Positions 44,001 to 52,083 are shown, counted from the first letter of the stretch. The stretch: 64,000 bases of DNA from Micromonospora echinospora (GCF_014203425.1 NZ_JACHJC010000001.1:248001-312000), one strand, 5' to 3'. Notes: generated from the letters alone by a model not told the origin. Numbers and translations are program-made.

Positions 44001-44935
44001 CCACCACCCAGCGCCTGATGGGCGACTTCCGGGAGGCCCGCAAGAACGACGAGATGGTGCTGGCCGGACGCCGCGCGATCCTCGGGGAGGACCACCCGGA
44101 CACGCTCGCCTCGTCCGCGTACGTGGGCATCGACATGCGCGACGCCGGCGACTACGAGCAGTCCATCGCCCGGCTCCGCGGCGTCCACCGGGACCTGCTG
44201 CGCACGGCCGGGGCGGAACACCTGATGACCCTGCGCGCGCAGACCAACCTGGCGGTGTCGCTGCGCTCGGCCGGGCACGCGGTCGAGGCGGGCAAGCTCC
44301 TCGAAGCCGCGTACGAGCTGCTGAACGAGCGGTTCGGGCCGGACAACCCGGAGACGCTCACCTGCCGGCTGAGCCTGTCCGTCAACCTGCTCAGCGTCGA
44401 CCTGTTCCAGCGCGCCAGCCGCGAACTGACCGAGGTGCACCGCGTCTACCAGCAGAACCTCGGCCCGGAGCACCCGCTGACGCTGGTCTGCATGGTCAAC
44501 CTCGCCATGGTCGCCCGCCGCGCCGGGGACTTCGACGAGGCCCGGCAACTCGCCGCCCGGTCCGCCGACGCGCTCGCCGACGTGCTGGGCAGCGATCACC
44601 CGTATCCCCTCTCCGGGTGGATGAACCAGGGCATCTGCATCGCCGAGCATCCGGACCCGCCGGAGGGCCGGGAGGCGGCGGACCTGGAGGCGCTGGGGCT
44701 GTTGCGGCGCGCCGACGACGGCCTGACCCGGATGCTCGGCCGCGACCACCCGAACACGCTGCGCTCCCGGGCGAACCTGGTGGTGATGCAGGAGCGGATG
44801 GAGAGCGGACGGCGGGCGGAGCTGGAGGCGGTCACCCGCGAACTGGCCTACCGGCTGGGTGAGAACCACCCGGCGGTCGAGGCCGTCCGGGAGAACCAGT
44901 TGCAGCGGCGCATCATCGACCCGCATCCGATCTGA
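41000..44935 (+). CDS. fxsT: FxSxx-COOH system MinD/TIR/NB-ARC/TPR protein FxsT
   Basis: A 1311-residue STAND-type protein. Residues 1-290 form a MinD/ParA-like ATPase with SYKGGTGRTMALANVA (the second Walker Lys is Arg) and DYVLIDSRTGFSD. Residues 335-455 are a TIR-like alpha/beta module (RELIIVSEGNANEE). Residues 470-780 are an NB-ARC domain with P-loop GMGGIGKSQLALEYA near 508 and LLIMDNADEVEGVL. From about 865 to the end run TPR repeats of the kinesin-light-chain type (HPHTLMTAGGLAR, HPRTLVALNNLAT, HPDTLASSAYVG). Such proteins sense ligands through TPRs and assemble via NB-ARC. The 3' end overlaps the convergent hydrolase gene by 23 bp. Confidence 0.93.
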   Translation: MTRREGQVVTFYSYKGGTGRTMALANVAWILAANGKRVLAVDWDLESPGLSRFFAPFIDRDALESTGGVIDLIREYEWATTTKQDKGDDRWHEQYARVHKYSFSLNWSNFPGDGTLDFLGAGQQNNDYAGALAGMNWDEFYERQGGGYFFDALRADMKRNYDYVLIDSRTGFSDVADICTIQLPDVLVTCFTLSEQGITGAAKVARLVEHRYGARRIRVLPVPMRIDPAEKVKADTGRAVARQRFSGLPSGMSEAERDRYWARMQVPYQAFYAYEELLATFADQPGVNGSLLSAYEALTREITRGEVESLPSMSSAVRERVNARFTRTSNSVENEIMLRHAPYDRVWAEWIGHLLVSADVRVTDPWFTDDETPRTARELIIVSEGNANEEAVLAAPDRSPDQVPLVVYVADVRRLANVPAAHTVSVAGLEAQTAAARILRLVGREGVPADLELPTGPRFPGRDNTVFEVPGRNKRFTGREADLRELRTLLRSSPKVVLSGTGPVALQGMGGIGKSQLALEYAHRYRAAYDMVWWIDADQVPFIESAIGDLAPYLGVPASESNRENARLVLQALRRTDLRWLLIMDNADEVEGVLPYVPDGRGHVLITSRNLQWVERATTVQVDVFKRAESIQHLTERVPTMRVDQADRIAALLGDLPIAVTAAAAWLADTGHSVDSYLTEIANFGPGAVMEPNSNVSVEATWELSLNHLRTRNPAAYRVLQLCSVFAPEISADLVYSDEFAEALVPFHPQAKERLVRQQLVQQANRLALVRVDLRAESPSGGERGRGGLVLMHRLLQHAVRSRMTEEELDEARRQVHLVLAAARPEGEVDDPDGWPRFRVIWPHLEASKAPLSHRVEVRALMIDRVRYLQLRGDLETGRRLGEEVAQTWEQMLAEETDARARDDLRRQLLHLQFNLANILAFLGQFQQSRALDEEVLAAQRELLGEDHPHTLMTAGGLARDLRGMGKYNEALRLDEITFNAWKRNFTEEHPRTLVALNNLATTQRLMGDFREARKNDEMVLAGRRAILGEDHPDTLASSAYVGIDMRDAGDYEQSIARLRGVHRDLLRTAGAEHLMTLRAQTNLAVSLRSAGHAVEAGKLLEAAYELLNERFGPDNPETLTCRLSLSVNLLSVDLFQRASRELTEVHRVYQQNLGPEHPLTLVCMVNLAMVARRAGDFDEARQLAARSADALADVLGSDHPYPLSGWMNQGICIAEHPDPPEGREAADLEALGLLRRADDGLTRMLGRDHPNTLRSRANLVVMQERMESGRRAELEAVTRELAYRLGENHPAVEAVRENQLQRRIIDPHPI

Positions 44936-45833
44936 CAGCGGTCCGCTCCACCGGGTCGGCCAGCCAGGCGAGGATCTCCGGCAGCACCTCGACCGCGCCG
45001 AAGTGCGCGCTGCGCGGCTGCACGTGCAGCTGCGCGCCGGGGATCTGCTCGGCCAGCCACCGGGTGTGGCTGGCCGGGGCGAAGTTGTCGTCCGCGCCGT
45101 GCCACAGCCGCACCGGCATCCGGATGTCCGCCAGCGTGACGCCCCAGTCGGCGCGCAGCGCGAGGACGTCGTCGATCCAGCCGTGCGGCCCCTGGCGCAG
45201 CGCCTCGGCATAGGCGTCGGTCAGCTGCCGGCGGATCGGCACCCCGGCCACCACCCGGCGGTCGGCCGCGGTCATCTGCTCGACCAGCAGCGCGAGCAGC
45301 GAGCCCGGGTCGTCCATGGTGCGCTCGGCCCGCAGCCGCAACTGCTCGGCGAGCACCGGCGCGGCGCGCTCGGCGGCGCCGTAGTCCCGCACGTTGGCGT
45401 CGGTCATGCCGCCGAACCAGTCCAGCCCGGCCGCCCCCGCCGGGGCGAGGCCGACCAGGACGGCGGTGCGCCGTACCCGCTCCGGCAGCAGCGCGGCGCA
45501 GGCCAGGGCGTGCGGGCCGCCGCCGGATCGGCCGACCACCGAGAACCCGTCCAGACCGAGGTCGTCGGCGACGGCCGCGACGTCGGCGGCGGCGTCGGCG
45601 ATCCGGCGGCCGGGCAGGCGGCTGGAGCCGCCGTAGCCCGGCCGGTCGTAGGAGATCAGGCGTACGCCGAGGCGGTGCAGCACGATCGAGCGTGGTCGCG
45701 GACCGTTGCGGCTGCCCGGTGTGCCGTGCATCAGGAACACCGGCCAGCCGCGTTCCGCCCCGGCGATGTCGACCGCCAGGCTTCTCCTTCCCGTTCGGAC
45801 GATGTGCTCACGATGCGGGGGCGAGTGTGCCAA
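44913..45833 (-). CDS. Alpha/beta hydrolase
   Basis: A 306-residue hydrolase. It has the oxyanion strand VFLMHGTPGSRNG near residue 33, the nucleophile elbow FSVVGRSGGGPHALAC near residue 107, an Asp region LWHGADDNFAP and a final His in PRSAHFGAVE, so the triad is intact. TTG at 45833 is chosen: GGAGG lies 6 bases upstream, and no ATG or GTG lies before the first conserved strand. It follows the NACHT gene on the same strand after 41 bp and may be part of its operon, possibly as an accessory enzyme. Confidence 0.82.
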   Translation of the reverse strand: MAHSPPHREHIVRTGRRSLAVDIAGAERGWPVFLMHGTPGSRNGPRPRSIVLHRLGVRLISYDRPGYGGSSRLPGRRIADAAADVAAVADDLGLDGFSVVGRSGGGPHALACAALLPERVRRTAVLVGLAPAGAAGLDWFGGMTDANVRDYGAAERAAPVLAEQLRLRAERTMDDPGSLLALLVEQMTAADRRVVAGVPIRRQLTDAYAEALRQGPHGWIDDVLALRADWGVTLADIRMPVRLWHGADDNFAPASHTRWLAEQIPGAQLHVQPRSAHFGAVEVLPEILAWLADPVERTAVRSDAGR

Positions 45834-45874
45834 TCGGGGCCTCCGAACGGGTGGTGGCGGTGCGGGTGGCGCGG

Positions 45875-48800
45875 TCAGACCGCCTCGGCGGCCGGGATCT
45901 GGTCGGTCTGCTCGGGCTGGTCGGTCCGGTCGGTCGCTGCGAGGACGCGCAGCGTGTCGAGGGCGGACGCCAGCGAGACCTCGGCCGGCGCCCGGTCGTG
46001 CGCCCGCAGGTAGTCCACGAGTAGCCGGCACAGGCGCGCCTCGTCGAGGAACTCGTCCGGCAGCCGGTGCGCGAGCAACTCGGCCATCGTCCGGGGCGGG
46101 ATCTTCCGCCAGGCCAGGTCGCCGTACTCGGTCAACGCCATGAGCAGCCACAGCGCGGTGCGGTTGTCGACCCGCGCGGCCGCGAACTGCTCGGCCATCT
46201 CGGCCGACACCACGCCGTCCTCAAGCGGCAGCTCCGCGAGCCGCCCCTCGATGTCGGCGAGCACCGCCCGCACCCGGGGCACGTACCGCCGGGGCAGCCG
46301 GTCGAGCCCGTGCCGCAGGATGAGCGCGTGCAGCACCGCGTGATCGTCGGTCGTGCCGAGCGAGTCGACCAGCTCCGGGAACTCGTCGATCAGGTACGGG
46401 CACGAGATGATCAGCTCCGGTGGCGCTGTCGGTGAGCTGGGCAACCGGCTCAGCGCCACCCGGGTCAGCCCGCACACCACCTCGCGGGGCAACTGCGCGC
46501 CGTCCTCGGCGAGGCATTCCAGCAGGACCGTGGCGCTGGTGCTGGACACCGCCTCCGGGAACTCGACGGCGCGCGCCCACAGCCGCCGGTAGCTGCGCTC
46601 GTCGTACAGGATCAGCTGGTGCAGTGACGGCACCGGCCAGCGGCGGGTGGCCAACTCCACCAGGTCGGCGTGGAACCGGCCCGCCTCGAAGCTGTTCGGC
46701 GCCTGGCCGCGCCACGTCCGCGCGCCGGCCTGCAACTGGCTGTAGGTGGTGACGTCGCCGAGCAGCCGGGCCTCCTCGGCCGCCACGTTCACCTTCTCCC
46801 CCCGGCTTTCACGCCGCCGCTCGGCGACGATCCGGCCGTCGGCGTCGCGGCGCAGCCAGCTGATCATCGCGAGTTGGCCCTTCTCGTCCAGCCCTGCCCG
46901 CCACAGCCGCACCGTGGACATCCAGGTCTCGTCGTCCATCAGGTCGCTGTGCCGCACCCCGTCCGGTGACACGAGCGCGGCCAGCGCCACCAGGTTCGCG
47001 GTGTATGCGGCGAGCAGCCGCACCGGGTCGTACGGCGCGGGCCGGTAGCCGTCCACCCCGGCCAGGTTGGTCCGCTGCCGGGCCTCGGCCAGCAGGCCGG
47101 CGATCGTCTCCACGATCGCGTCCCGCTCCCGCGGATGGCGGGAGGCGAGTTCCCCTGCGAAGCCGACCACCGCCTCCCGCTTGACCAGCGGCTGGTGCGA
47201 GAGCAGCGCCCGGAACTGGCCGGTGTCCAGCTGATAGCCGAACCCGGCCGGGCTGCGGGTGTGCCGCCGCAGCTCGGCCAGGCTCCGCAGCGCCCCGATG
47301 ACGTACTCGGCGATCAGGAAGTCGCCGATGGTGGCGTGCAGGAACTCGTACGTGCGCCGGGCGTCCTCGCCCTGCACGTCGTCCGGGCCGTACACCACGA
47401 AGAAGGCGGCGGTGACCAGTTGCTCCGGGCCGAGCACGTCGCCGAGTTCGAACCGGGAGCCGTCGCCGGCCCCGGGCCCGAAACAGCCGAGGTCGGCGCG
47501 GAGCGCGGCCCGGTTCACGAGTTCCCGGTTGCGGTTGAACATGGCGAACGCGGTGATCGCCAGGTCGCGCCGCAGTTGGTGTTCGCGGGCCTCCCGTTCG
47601 TGGTGCGGGAGAGCGGTCGGCGCCTTCTCGCTCACCTGCCGTCTGATGAACGCGGTGAGCAGGCCGGTGAACAGGTCGGACGGGGAGATGGCGGCGCCCG
47701 GACGGCGATCGGCCCAGTGCTCGTTGTAGTAGATGGCGAGCAGCGTGAGCAGCAGCGGCTGGCGGGCCAGCTCGCCGTGCGACAGCAGCTCGCGGGCGGC
47801 GAGCCGGCGGTAGCCGGGCCGGTCCTCGTTTGCCGCGTTGACGGCGGCCAGCCACGCCGTCACCTGCGCGTCGGTCAGGTCCTCCAGCCGCACCAGCACG
47901 GTGCCCTGCGGCACGCTGGCGCGGTCCATCACCAGGATCCGGGACGTGATGATCGGGATGACGGAGTAGCCCAGGTCCCACTGGGCCTCCTGGAACTCGG
48001 CCACCCGGTCGATGTACTGGGAGTGGGCGGTGCCGGTGACCTGGACGAGTTCGTCGAACCCGTCGAAGATCACCACGACTGTGGTGTTCTCGGTGGCCCG
48101 GCGCAGATCCGCCCAGCGGATGCGCTCGTCCATCACCTGCTCGATCGCGGCCTCGATCTGTTCGGTCGGCGACGTGTCCCCGGACATCCGGCGCAGCGGC
48201 ACCACTATCGCGGTGAACCGGCTCGCCGGCAGCCGGGCCGCGATGACCCGGGTCAGCAACGTCTTGCCGGCGCCCGGCTGGCCGAGGAGCAGCAGCGGAC
48301 GGTGCAGGCTCGCCGGATCGGTCAGGTACTCGGAGAGGAAACCGACCAGGTCGCCCCGGCGCGGCTGGTCGTCCCACCAGCGCTCCCGCTCCGGCGACGT
48401 GTGCTTGCCGTACTCGGCGGCCCGGAAGTCCGGGCTGATGAACCCCTCCTCCACGGTGGGCAGGCGCAGGTGGAAGTCGACGTCCTTGATCCGTAGCAGC
48501 GGCTGCCGGAACACCGCGGCCAGCGAGCCGGTGAGCCGGTCGAGGGACTCGCGGAGCAGGTCGGGACGGTCGGCCGGGGCCGGGCCGGACAGCTCGGCGA
48601 GATTGCGGTACAGCTGCGCCAGCGCGTCCAGCCGGGCCGAGACCTCGGTGGTCAGATTGCGGTTGTCGATCAGGTTGTGCTCGATCGCCTGCCGGAGCAT
48701 CCGGAACCCGAACTCGGGGAGGTCCGCGGCGAGGCGGTCGAAGCGGTCCTCGTAGTGCCACATGGCCCGGCCCACCACCCGGGACCGCAGCGACGTGAGG

Positions 48801-49348
48801 TCGAGCCCGCGCCGCACCGACGGCCAGGCGGCGAGGCCCTCGCAGAACGCGATGGTGGCGTCGTAGAGCTTGACGTAGGCGGCCTCGACGTCCCGGCGGG
48901 TGTCGTCCATGCCGTGGACCGAGGAGGGCAGCGGGAAGTACCCGCCGTCGATCTCCTTCGGCAGCGTGTGCTGGCGACGGTCGGCCGCCACCATGCCCAC
49001 CTTTTCCGCGTCGGTCAGCTCCAGCCGGTCGAAACCCGGCCCCACCTCGTCCCGGAAACCGTCGAAGAACGCGGAGAGCGCCAGCACTGTGTGGCTGGCC
49101 TCCAGCAGCTTGTAATACGATTTCCCGCCGGTTGTGCGGATGCGGCCGGCCTGGTTTCCGGTGGCGTCGCGGACGAGTTGCATGAGCGCGTTCTTCGGGC
49201 CGAGCAGAGCGAGCGCCGTGCCCTGGGTGAGCGCCCCGGCGCCCAGAATCCCCGCGCTGACGACCTTGTCGGTCTCGGTGATGCGCGTGCTGCCCGGGGC
49301 CAGCAGCTTTAACGCATCTCGATAGCTGAGGCTCGAACGGCGCGGCAT
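45875..49348 (-). CDS. NACHT domain ATPase (bacterial STAND immune-type protein)
   Basis: A 1157-residue protein. Residues 1-330 are an alpha-helical N-terminal domain of the NNH kind found in bacterial NACHT proteins (LSYRDALKLLAPG, GAGALTQGTALALLGPKN). The NACHT ATPase follows: Walker A LLLLGQPGAGKTLLTR near residue 357, Walker B VVVIFDGFDELV near 430, then IITSRILVMD and LARQPLLLTLLAIYY in the winged-helix part, and YEFLHATIGDFLIAEYV near 675. The last 450 residues are a helical sensor region without clear repeats. Many bacterial NACHT proteins protect against phage. ATG at 49348. An AT-rich promoter region with a tandem repeat lies upstream. Confidence 0.92.
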   Translation of the reverse strand: MPRRSSLSYRDALKLLAPGSTRITETDKVVSAGILGAGALTQGTALALLGPKNALMQLVRDATGNQAGRIRTTGGKSYYKLLEASHTVLALSAFFDGFRDEVGPGFDRLELTDAEKVGMVAADRRQHTLPKEIDGGYFPLPSSVHGMDDTRRDVEAAYVKLYDATIAFCEGLAAWPSVRRGLDLTSLRSRVVGRAMWHYEDRFDRLAADLPEFGFRMLRQAIEHNLIDNRNLTTEVSARLDALAQLYRNLAELSGPAPADRPDLLRESLDRLTGSLAAVFRQPLLRIKDVDFHLRLPTVEEGFISPDFRAAEYGKHTSPERERWWDDQPRRGDLVGFLSEYLTDPASLHRPLLLLGQPGAGKTLLTRVIAARLPASRFTAIVVPLRRMSGDTSPTEQIEAAIEQVMDERIRWADLRRATENTTVVVIFDGFDELVQVTGTAHSQYIDRVAEFQEAQWDLGYSVIPIITSRILVMDRASVPQGTVLVRLEDLTDAQVTAWLAAVNAANEDRPGYRRLAARELLSHGELARQPLLLTLLAIYYNEHWADRRPGAAISPSDLFTGLLTAFIRRQVSEKAPTALPHHEREAREHQLRRDLAITAFAMFNRNRELVNRAALRADLGCFGPGAGDGSRFELGDVLGPEQLVTAAFFVVYGPDDVQGEDARRTYEFLHATIGDFLIAEYVIGALRSLAELRRHTRSPAGFGYQLDTGQFRALLSHQPLVKREAVVGFAGELASRHPRERDAIVETIAGLLAEARQRTNLAGVDGYRPAPYDPVRLLAAYTANLVALAALVSPDGVRHSDLMDDETWMSTVRLWRAGLDEKGQLAMISWLRRDADGRIVAERRRESRGEKVNVAAEEARLLGDVTTYSQLQAGARTWRGQAPNSFEAGRFHADLVELATRRWPVPSLHQLILYDERSYRRLWARAVEFPEAVSSTSATVLLECLAEDGAQLPREVVCGLTRVALSRLPSSPTAPPELIISCPYLIDEFPELVDSLGTTDDHAVLHALILRHGLDRLPRRYVPRVRAVLADIEGRLAELPLEDGVVSAEMAEQFAAARVDNRTALWLLMALTEYGDLAWRKIPPRTMAELLAHRLPDEFLDEARLCRLLVDYLRAHDRAPAEVSLASALDTLRVLAATDRTDQPEQTDQIPAAEAV

Positions 49349-49456
49349 GCCGCCCCTTCCGCTGCTGGCGATCGGGATTCTTCAAGGATAGAAACTTCAG
49401 TGACGGAAAGCTATCGATTCCTCACCGGGCGGCTGCTTTACGACGACTTTTCCATT

Positions 49457-49474
49457 CATTCATCTCATTCATCT
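49457..49474. repeat. Tandem 9-bp repeat in the NACHT promoter region
   Basis: CATTCATCT occurs twice head to tail, preceded by another CATT. It lies about 110 bp upstream of the NACHT gene start and 40 bp before the divergent methyltransferase gene, within the most AT-rich stretch of the area. It could be a binding site for a regulator of either gene. Confidence 0.5.
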
Positions 49475-49502
49475 GCTAAATGCGGCCAACGCGTCGGACC
49501 CC

Positions 49503-49508
49503 TATAGT
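49503..49508 (+). promoter_or_regulatory. -10 box of a leaderless promoter (TATAGT)
   Basis: TATAGT ends 6 bases before the GTG start codon at 49515, and there is no Shine-Dalgarno sequence. Transcription should begin at or next to the start codon. Confidence 0.6.
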
Positions 49509-49514
49509 CGAGCG

Positions 49515-50123
49515 GTGGACGACACACGGGTACGGCAGGCGTACGGGGCGGTCGCGGAGCTCTACATCGAACTGATCGGCAGCACCGCCGCGGTGCACCC
49601 GGACGACCTCTCCCTCATCGGGCGGCACCTGGGCGGCCGGACCGGCCCGGTGCTCGACCTCGGCTGCGGACCGGGTCACCTCACCGACCACCTCCGGTCG
49701 CTGGGCGTCGACGCCACCGGGATCGACATGGTTCCCGAGTTCGTCGCGCACGCGCAGGCGACCCATCCGGGCGGCCGGTACCGGCTCGGGTCGCTGGCCG
49801 ACCTCGCCGTCCCCGACCACTCCGTCGACGGCATCCTCGCCTGGTACTCGCTGATCCACCTCCCGCCGCCGGATCTCGACGCGGTGCTGGCCGGGTTCCG
49901 CCGCGCGATCGTGCCGGGTGGACCGCTCGTGGCCGGCATCTTCGTCGGCGACGAGGTGAGCGCCTTCGACCACAAGGTCGCGACCGCGTACCGCTGGCCG
50001 GTGGACGAGTTCTCCGCGCGGCTGCGGCAGGCCGGGTTCACCGAGGTCGAGCGCCTGACACGCCTGGACGACGACGCCCACCGTCCGCACGCCGCCGTCG
50101 TCGCCGTCGCAACCGGGCCCTGA
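49515..50123 (+). CDS. SAM-dependent methyltransferase, class I
   Basis: A 202-residue Rossmann methyltransferase. Motif I is VLDLGCGPGHLTDHL near residue 46, the acidic end of strand 2 is ATGIDMVPEFV, and motif IV is ILAWYSLIHLPP. Small enzymes of this type methylate many small molecules; the substrate is unknown. GTG at 49515 is directly preceded by a TATAGT box, so the message is probably leaderless. It stands between the NACHT gene (divergent) and a DUF1330 gene. Confidence 0.85.
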   Translation: MDDTRVRQAYGAVAELYIELIGSTAAVHPDDLSLIGRHLGGRTGPVLDLGCGPGHLTDHLRSLGVDATGIDMVPEFVAHAQATHPGGRYRLGSLADLAVPDHSVDGILAWYSLIHLPPPDLDAVLAGFRRAIVPGGPLVAGIFVGDEVSAFDHKVATAYRWPVDEFSARLRQAGFTEVERLTRLDDDAHRPHAAVVAVATGP

Positions 50124-50215
50124 GCGTCCGCTTCTCCTGCGCGAAAATTGGCGGAGCGAACGGCGGCGACTGTGCCAAGATCGACGCTTGGAGCCCGACC
50201 GACCGGAAGGACACC

Positions 50216-50557
50216 ATGCCCGCGTACGTAATCGCCCACCTCCAGGACGCCGCCCCGCACCCGGACATCGCCGAGTACGTCGAGCGCCTTCCGGCCACCC
50301 TCGCCCCGTACGGCGGACGGTTCCTCGTGCACGCCACGCCGCACGAGGTGAAGGAGGGCGCCTGGCCCGGCGCGGTCGTGATGCTCGGCTTCCCGGGGAT
50401 CGCCGAGGCGCGGGCCTGGTGGGACTCGCCCGCCTACCAGGAGATCGCGCCGCTGCGCTCGCGGCACATCGAGGGCGACATCATCCTGGTCGAGGGCGTC
50501 CCCGACGACTACTCCCCGACCGGCCTCGTGCAGGCGATCCGGACGGCGCTGCCCTGA
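50216..50557 (+). CDS. DUF1330 family protein
   Basis: A 113-residue ferredoxin-like (dimeric alpha+beta barrel) protein. Landmarks are AYVIAHLQD at the first strand, PYGGRFLVHAT and FPGIAEARAWWDSPAYQEI, the family signature. DUF1330 proteins are small cytoplasmic proteins of uncertain function. ATG at 50216 with GGAAGGA upstream. The stop overlaps the unusual CTG start proposed for the next gene. Confidence 0.85.
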   Translation: MPAYVIAHLQDAAPHPDIAEYVERLPATLAPYGGRFLVHATPHEVKEGAWPGAVVMLGFPGIAEARAWWDSPAYQEIAPLRSRHIEGDIILVEGVPDDYSPTGLVQAIRTALP

Positions 50558-51657
50558 GCCGGACCGGCCGGCGCGCCCGGGACCTCGGGATCGTCGTCGG
50601 GTCGCTGCCCACCGGACGCCACAACGCGATCACCGACGTCCCCGGCGTCCTGGTCGGTCACACCACAGTCGACGACGGTGGCGAGCTGCACACCGGCGTC
50701 ACAGCCGTCGTACCGGGCTGCCTCGGCCCTGGGCGGTGGACGCTGCCGGCGGCCGTGTTCTCCGGTAACGGGCACGGGAAACTCGTCGGCTCGACCCAGG
50801 TGGACGAACTCGGCGTACTGGAATCCCCCGTGGTCCTGACCGCGACGCTGTCGGTGTTCCGGGCGGCGGACGCGCTGCTCAGCTGGTTGATGGAGCGCCG
50901 GCCGGACGGGGTGTCGTTCAACCCCCTGGTCGGCGAGACGAACGACGGGCACCTGTCGGACATCCGCCGCCGCCCGATCACCGAGGACCACGTCCTGGCC
51001 GCCGTCGCCCAGGCGTCCGACGGGCCGCCCGCCGAAGGCTGCGTCGGCGCCGGCGCCGGCACCACCGCCCTGGGCTTCAAGGCCGGCATCGGCACCTCGT
51101 CCCGGACCGTGCGGACCGCCGGCCGTACGGGGACGGTCGGCGCCCTGGTCCAGTCGAACTTCGGCGGCGTCCTCACCGTGCTCGGCGTGCCGATGCCGGC
51201 CGACGAACTGGTCCCCGCCGCCGACCGGACCGAGCCGCCCGGCAACTCGTGCATGATCGTGGTGGCCACCGACCTACCAGTGGACGCGCGACAGCTCGGG
51301 CGGCTCGCCCGCCGGGCGGTCTTCGCCATGGCCCGGGTCGGCGCGTCCTTCAGCAGCACCAGCGGCGACTACGCGATCGCGTTCACCACGTCGGATCAGC
51401 CGCCGATCCCGGACGGGGAGATCGACCCGGTGTTCGCGGCCGTGCTGGACGCCGTGGAGGAGGCGCTGCTGAACTCCCTGTTCACCGCGGTCACCACCAC
51501 GGGCGTGGGCGGTCGTACCAGTCACGCGGTTCCGCACCGCGCCGTGATCGAACGGCTGACGGCGGCCGGACGGCTCCCCGCCCCTCCGCTGATTCCGGAA
51601 TCACCGTCGGAAACGCGCCTGCGGACTACGCCGGCGCGCGACGAGCCGGGCTCCTGA
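50554..51657 (+). CDS. P1 family peptidase (DmpA/BapA-type aminopeptidase)
   Basis: A 367-residue N-terminal nucleophile peptidase precursor. The family start is RARDLGIVVGSLPTGRHN followed by ITDVPGVLVGHTTV. The autoprocessing site, where the new N-terminal Ser becomes the nucleophile, is likely in GNSCMIVVATD near residue 230. FSSTSGDYAIAFTT and LNSLFTAVTTTG complete the fold. No ATG, GTG or TTG exists in frame before the conserved start; CTG at 50554 overlaps the upstream stop as CTGA, so I propose a coupled CTG start. Confidence 0.85.
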   Translation: MSRTGRRARDLGIVVGSLPTGRHNAITDVPGVLVGHTTVDDGGELHTGVTAVVPGCLGPGRWTLPAAVFSGNGHGKLVGSTQVDELGVLESPVVLTATLSVFRAADALLSWLMERRPDGVSFNPLVGETNDGHLSDIRRRPITEDHVLAAVAQASDGPPAEGCVGAGAGTTALGFKAGIGTSSRTVRTAGRTGTVGALVQSNFGGVLTVLGVPMPADELVPAADRTEPPGNSCMIVVATDLPVDARQLGRLARRAVFAMARVGASFSSTSGDYAIAFTTSDQPPIPDGEIDPVFAAVLDAVEEALLNSLFTAVTTTGVGGRTSHAVPHRAVIERLTAAGRLPAPPLIPESPSETRLRTTPARDEPGS

Positions 51658-51660
51658 GCC

Positions 51661-51699
51661 CGGCCGGCGCGGCCCTCGCGCGTCCCGCCGCGCCGGCCG
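51661..51699. terminator. Bidirectional hairpin terminator
   Basis: CGGCCGGCGCGG at 51661-51672 pairs perfectly with 51688-51699 around a 15-base loop. It lies between the convergent peptidase and HxlR genes. Confidence 0.65.
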
Positions 51700-51705
51700 T
51701 ACTCG

Positions 51706-52083
51706 TCAGCCGAGCTCGGCGTCGAACGTCCTACGGGCCTGTTCGATCTGGGGCAGGTGCGCGTCGGCCCAGTCGAGCAGGACGTCGATCGGGGCACGCA
51801 GGGTCTTGCCCAGCCGGGTGATCCGGTACTCGACCGCGACCGGACGGGTCGCCACCACGTGGCGTTCGACGATGCCGTTGCGTTCGAGCCGTCGCAGTGT
51901 CGCCGTGAGCGATTTCTGTGTCACCGCCGGGATCGCGCGGCGCAGTTCGTTGAATCGGCACGGCCGCTCGCACAGCTCGTTGAGGACGCTCAGCGACCAC
52001 TTGTCCAGCACCTGATCGAGCAGCTCACGGTGCGGCGCGTCGATGCGCAGCTCGGCGGCGCGAACGCCTGCGGTATCGCCCAT
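51706..52083 (-). CDS. HxlR-family transcriptional regulator
   Basis: A 125-residue winged-helix regulator. The family pattern is KWSLSVLNELCERPCRFNELRRAI followed by QKSLTATLRRLERNGIV, then the wing PVAVEYRITRLG. ATG at 52083 has AAGGAG 10 bases upstream; TTG at 52116 would add 11 residues. The divergent Rid-family gene is the likely target, and a perfect inverted repeat lies between the two starts. HxlR proteins often respond to reactive electrophiles or redox stress. Confidence 0.9.
   Translation of the reverse strand: MGDTAGVRAAELRIDAPHRELLDQVLDKWSLSVLNELCERPCRFNELRRAIPAVTQKSLTATLRRLERNGIVERHVVATRPVAVEYRITRLGKTLRAPIDVLLDWADAHLPQIEQARRTFDAELG

Noticed and set aside
40925..45211. 1428-codon open frame antisense to fxsC and fxsT
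   Set aside because: It mirrors the third-position GC bias of the genes on the other strand. It has no domain or ribosome site, whereas fxsC and fxsT carry clear motifs.
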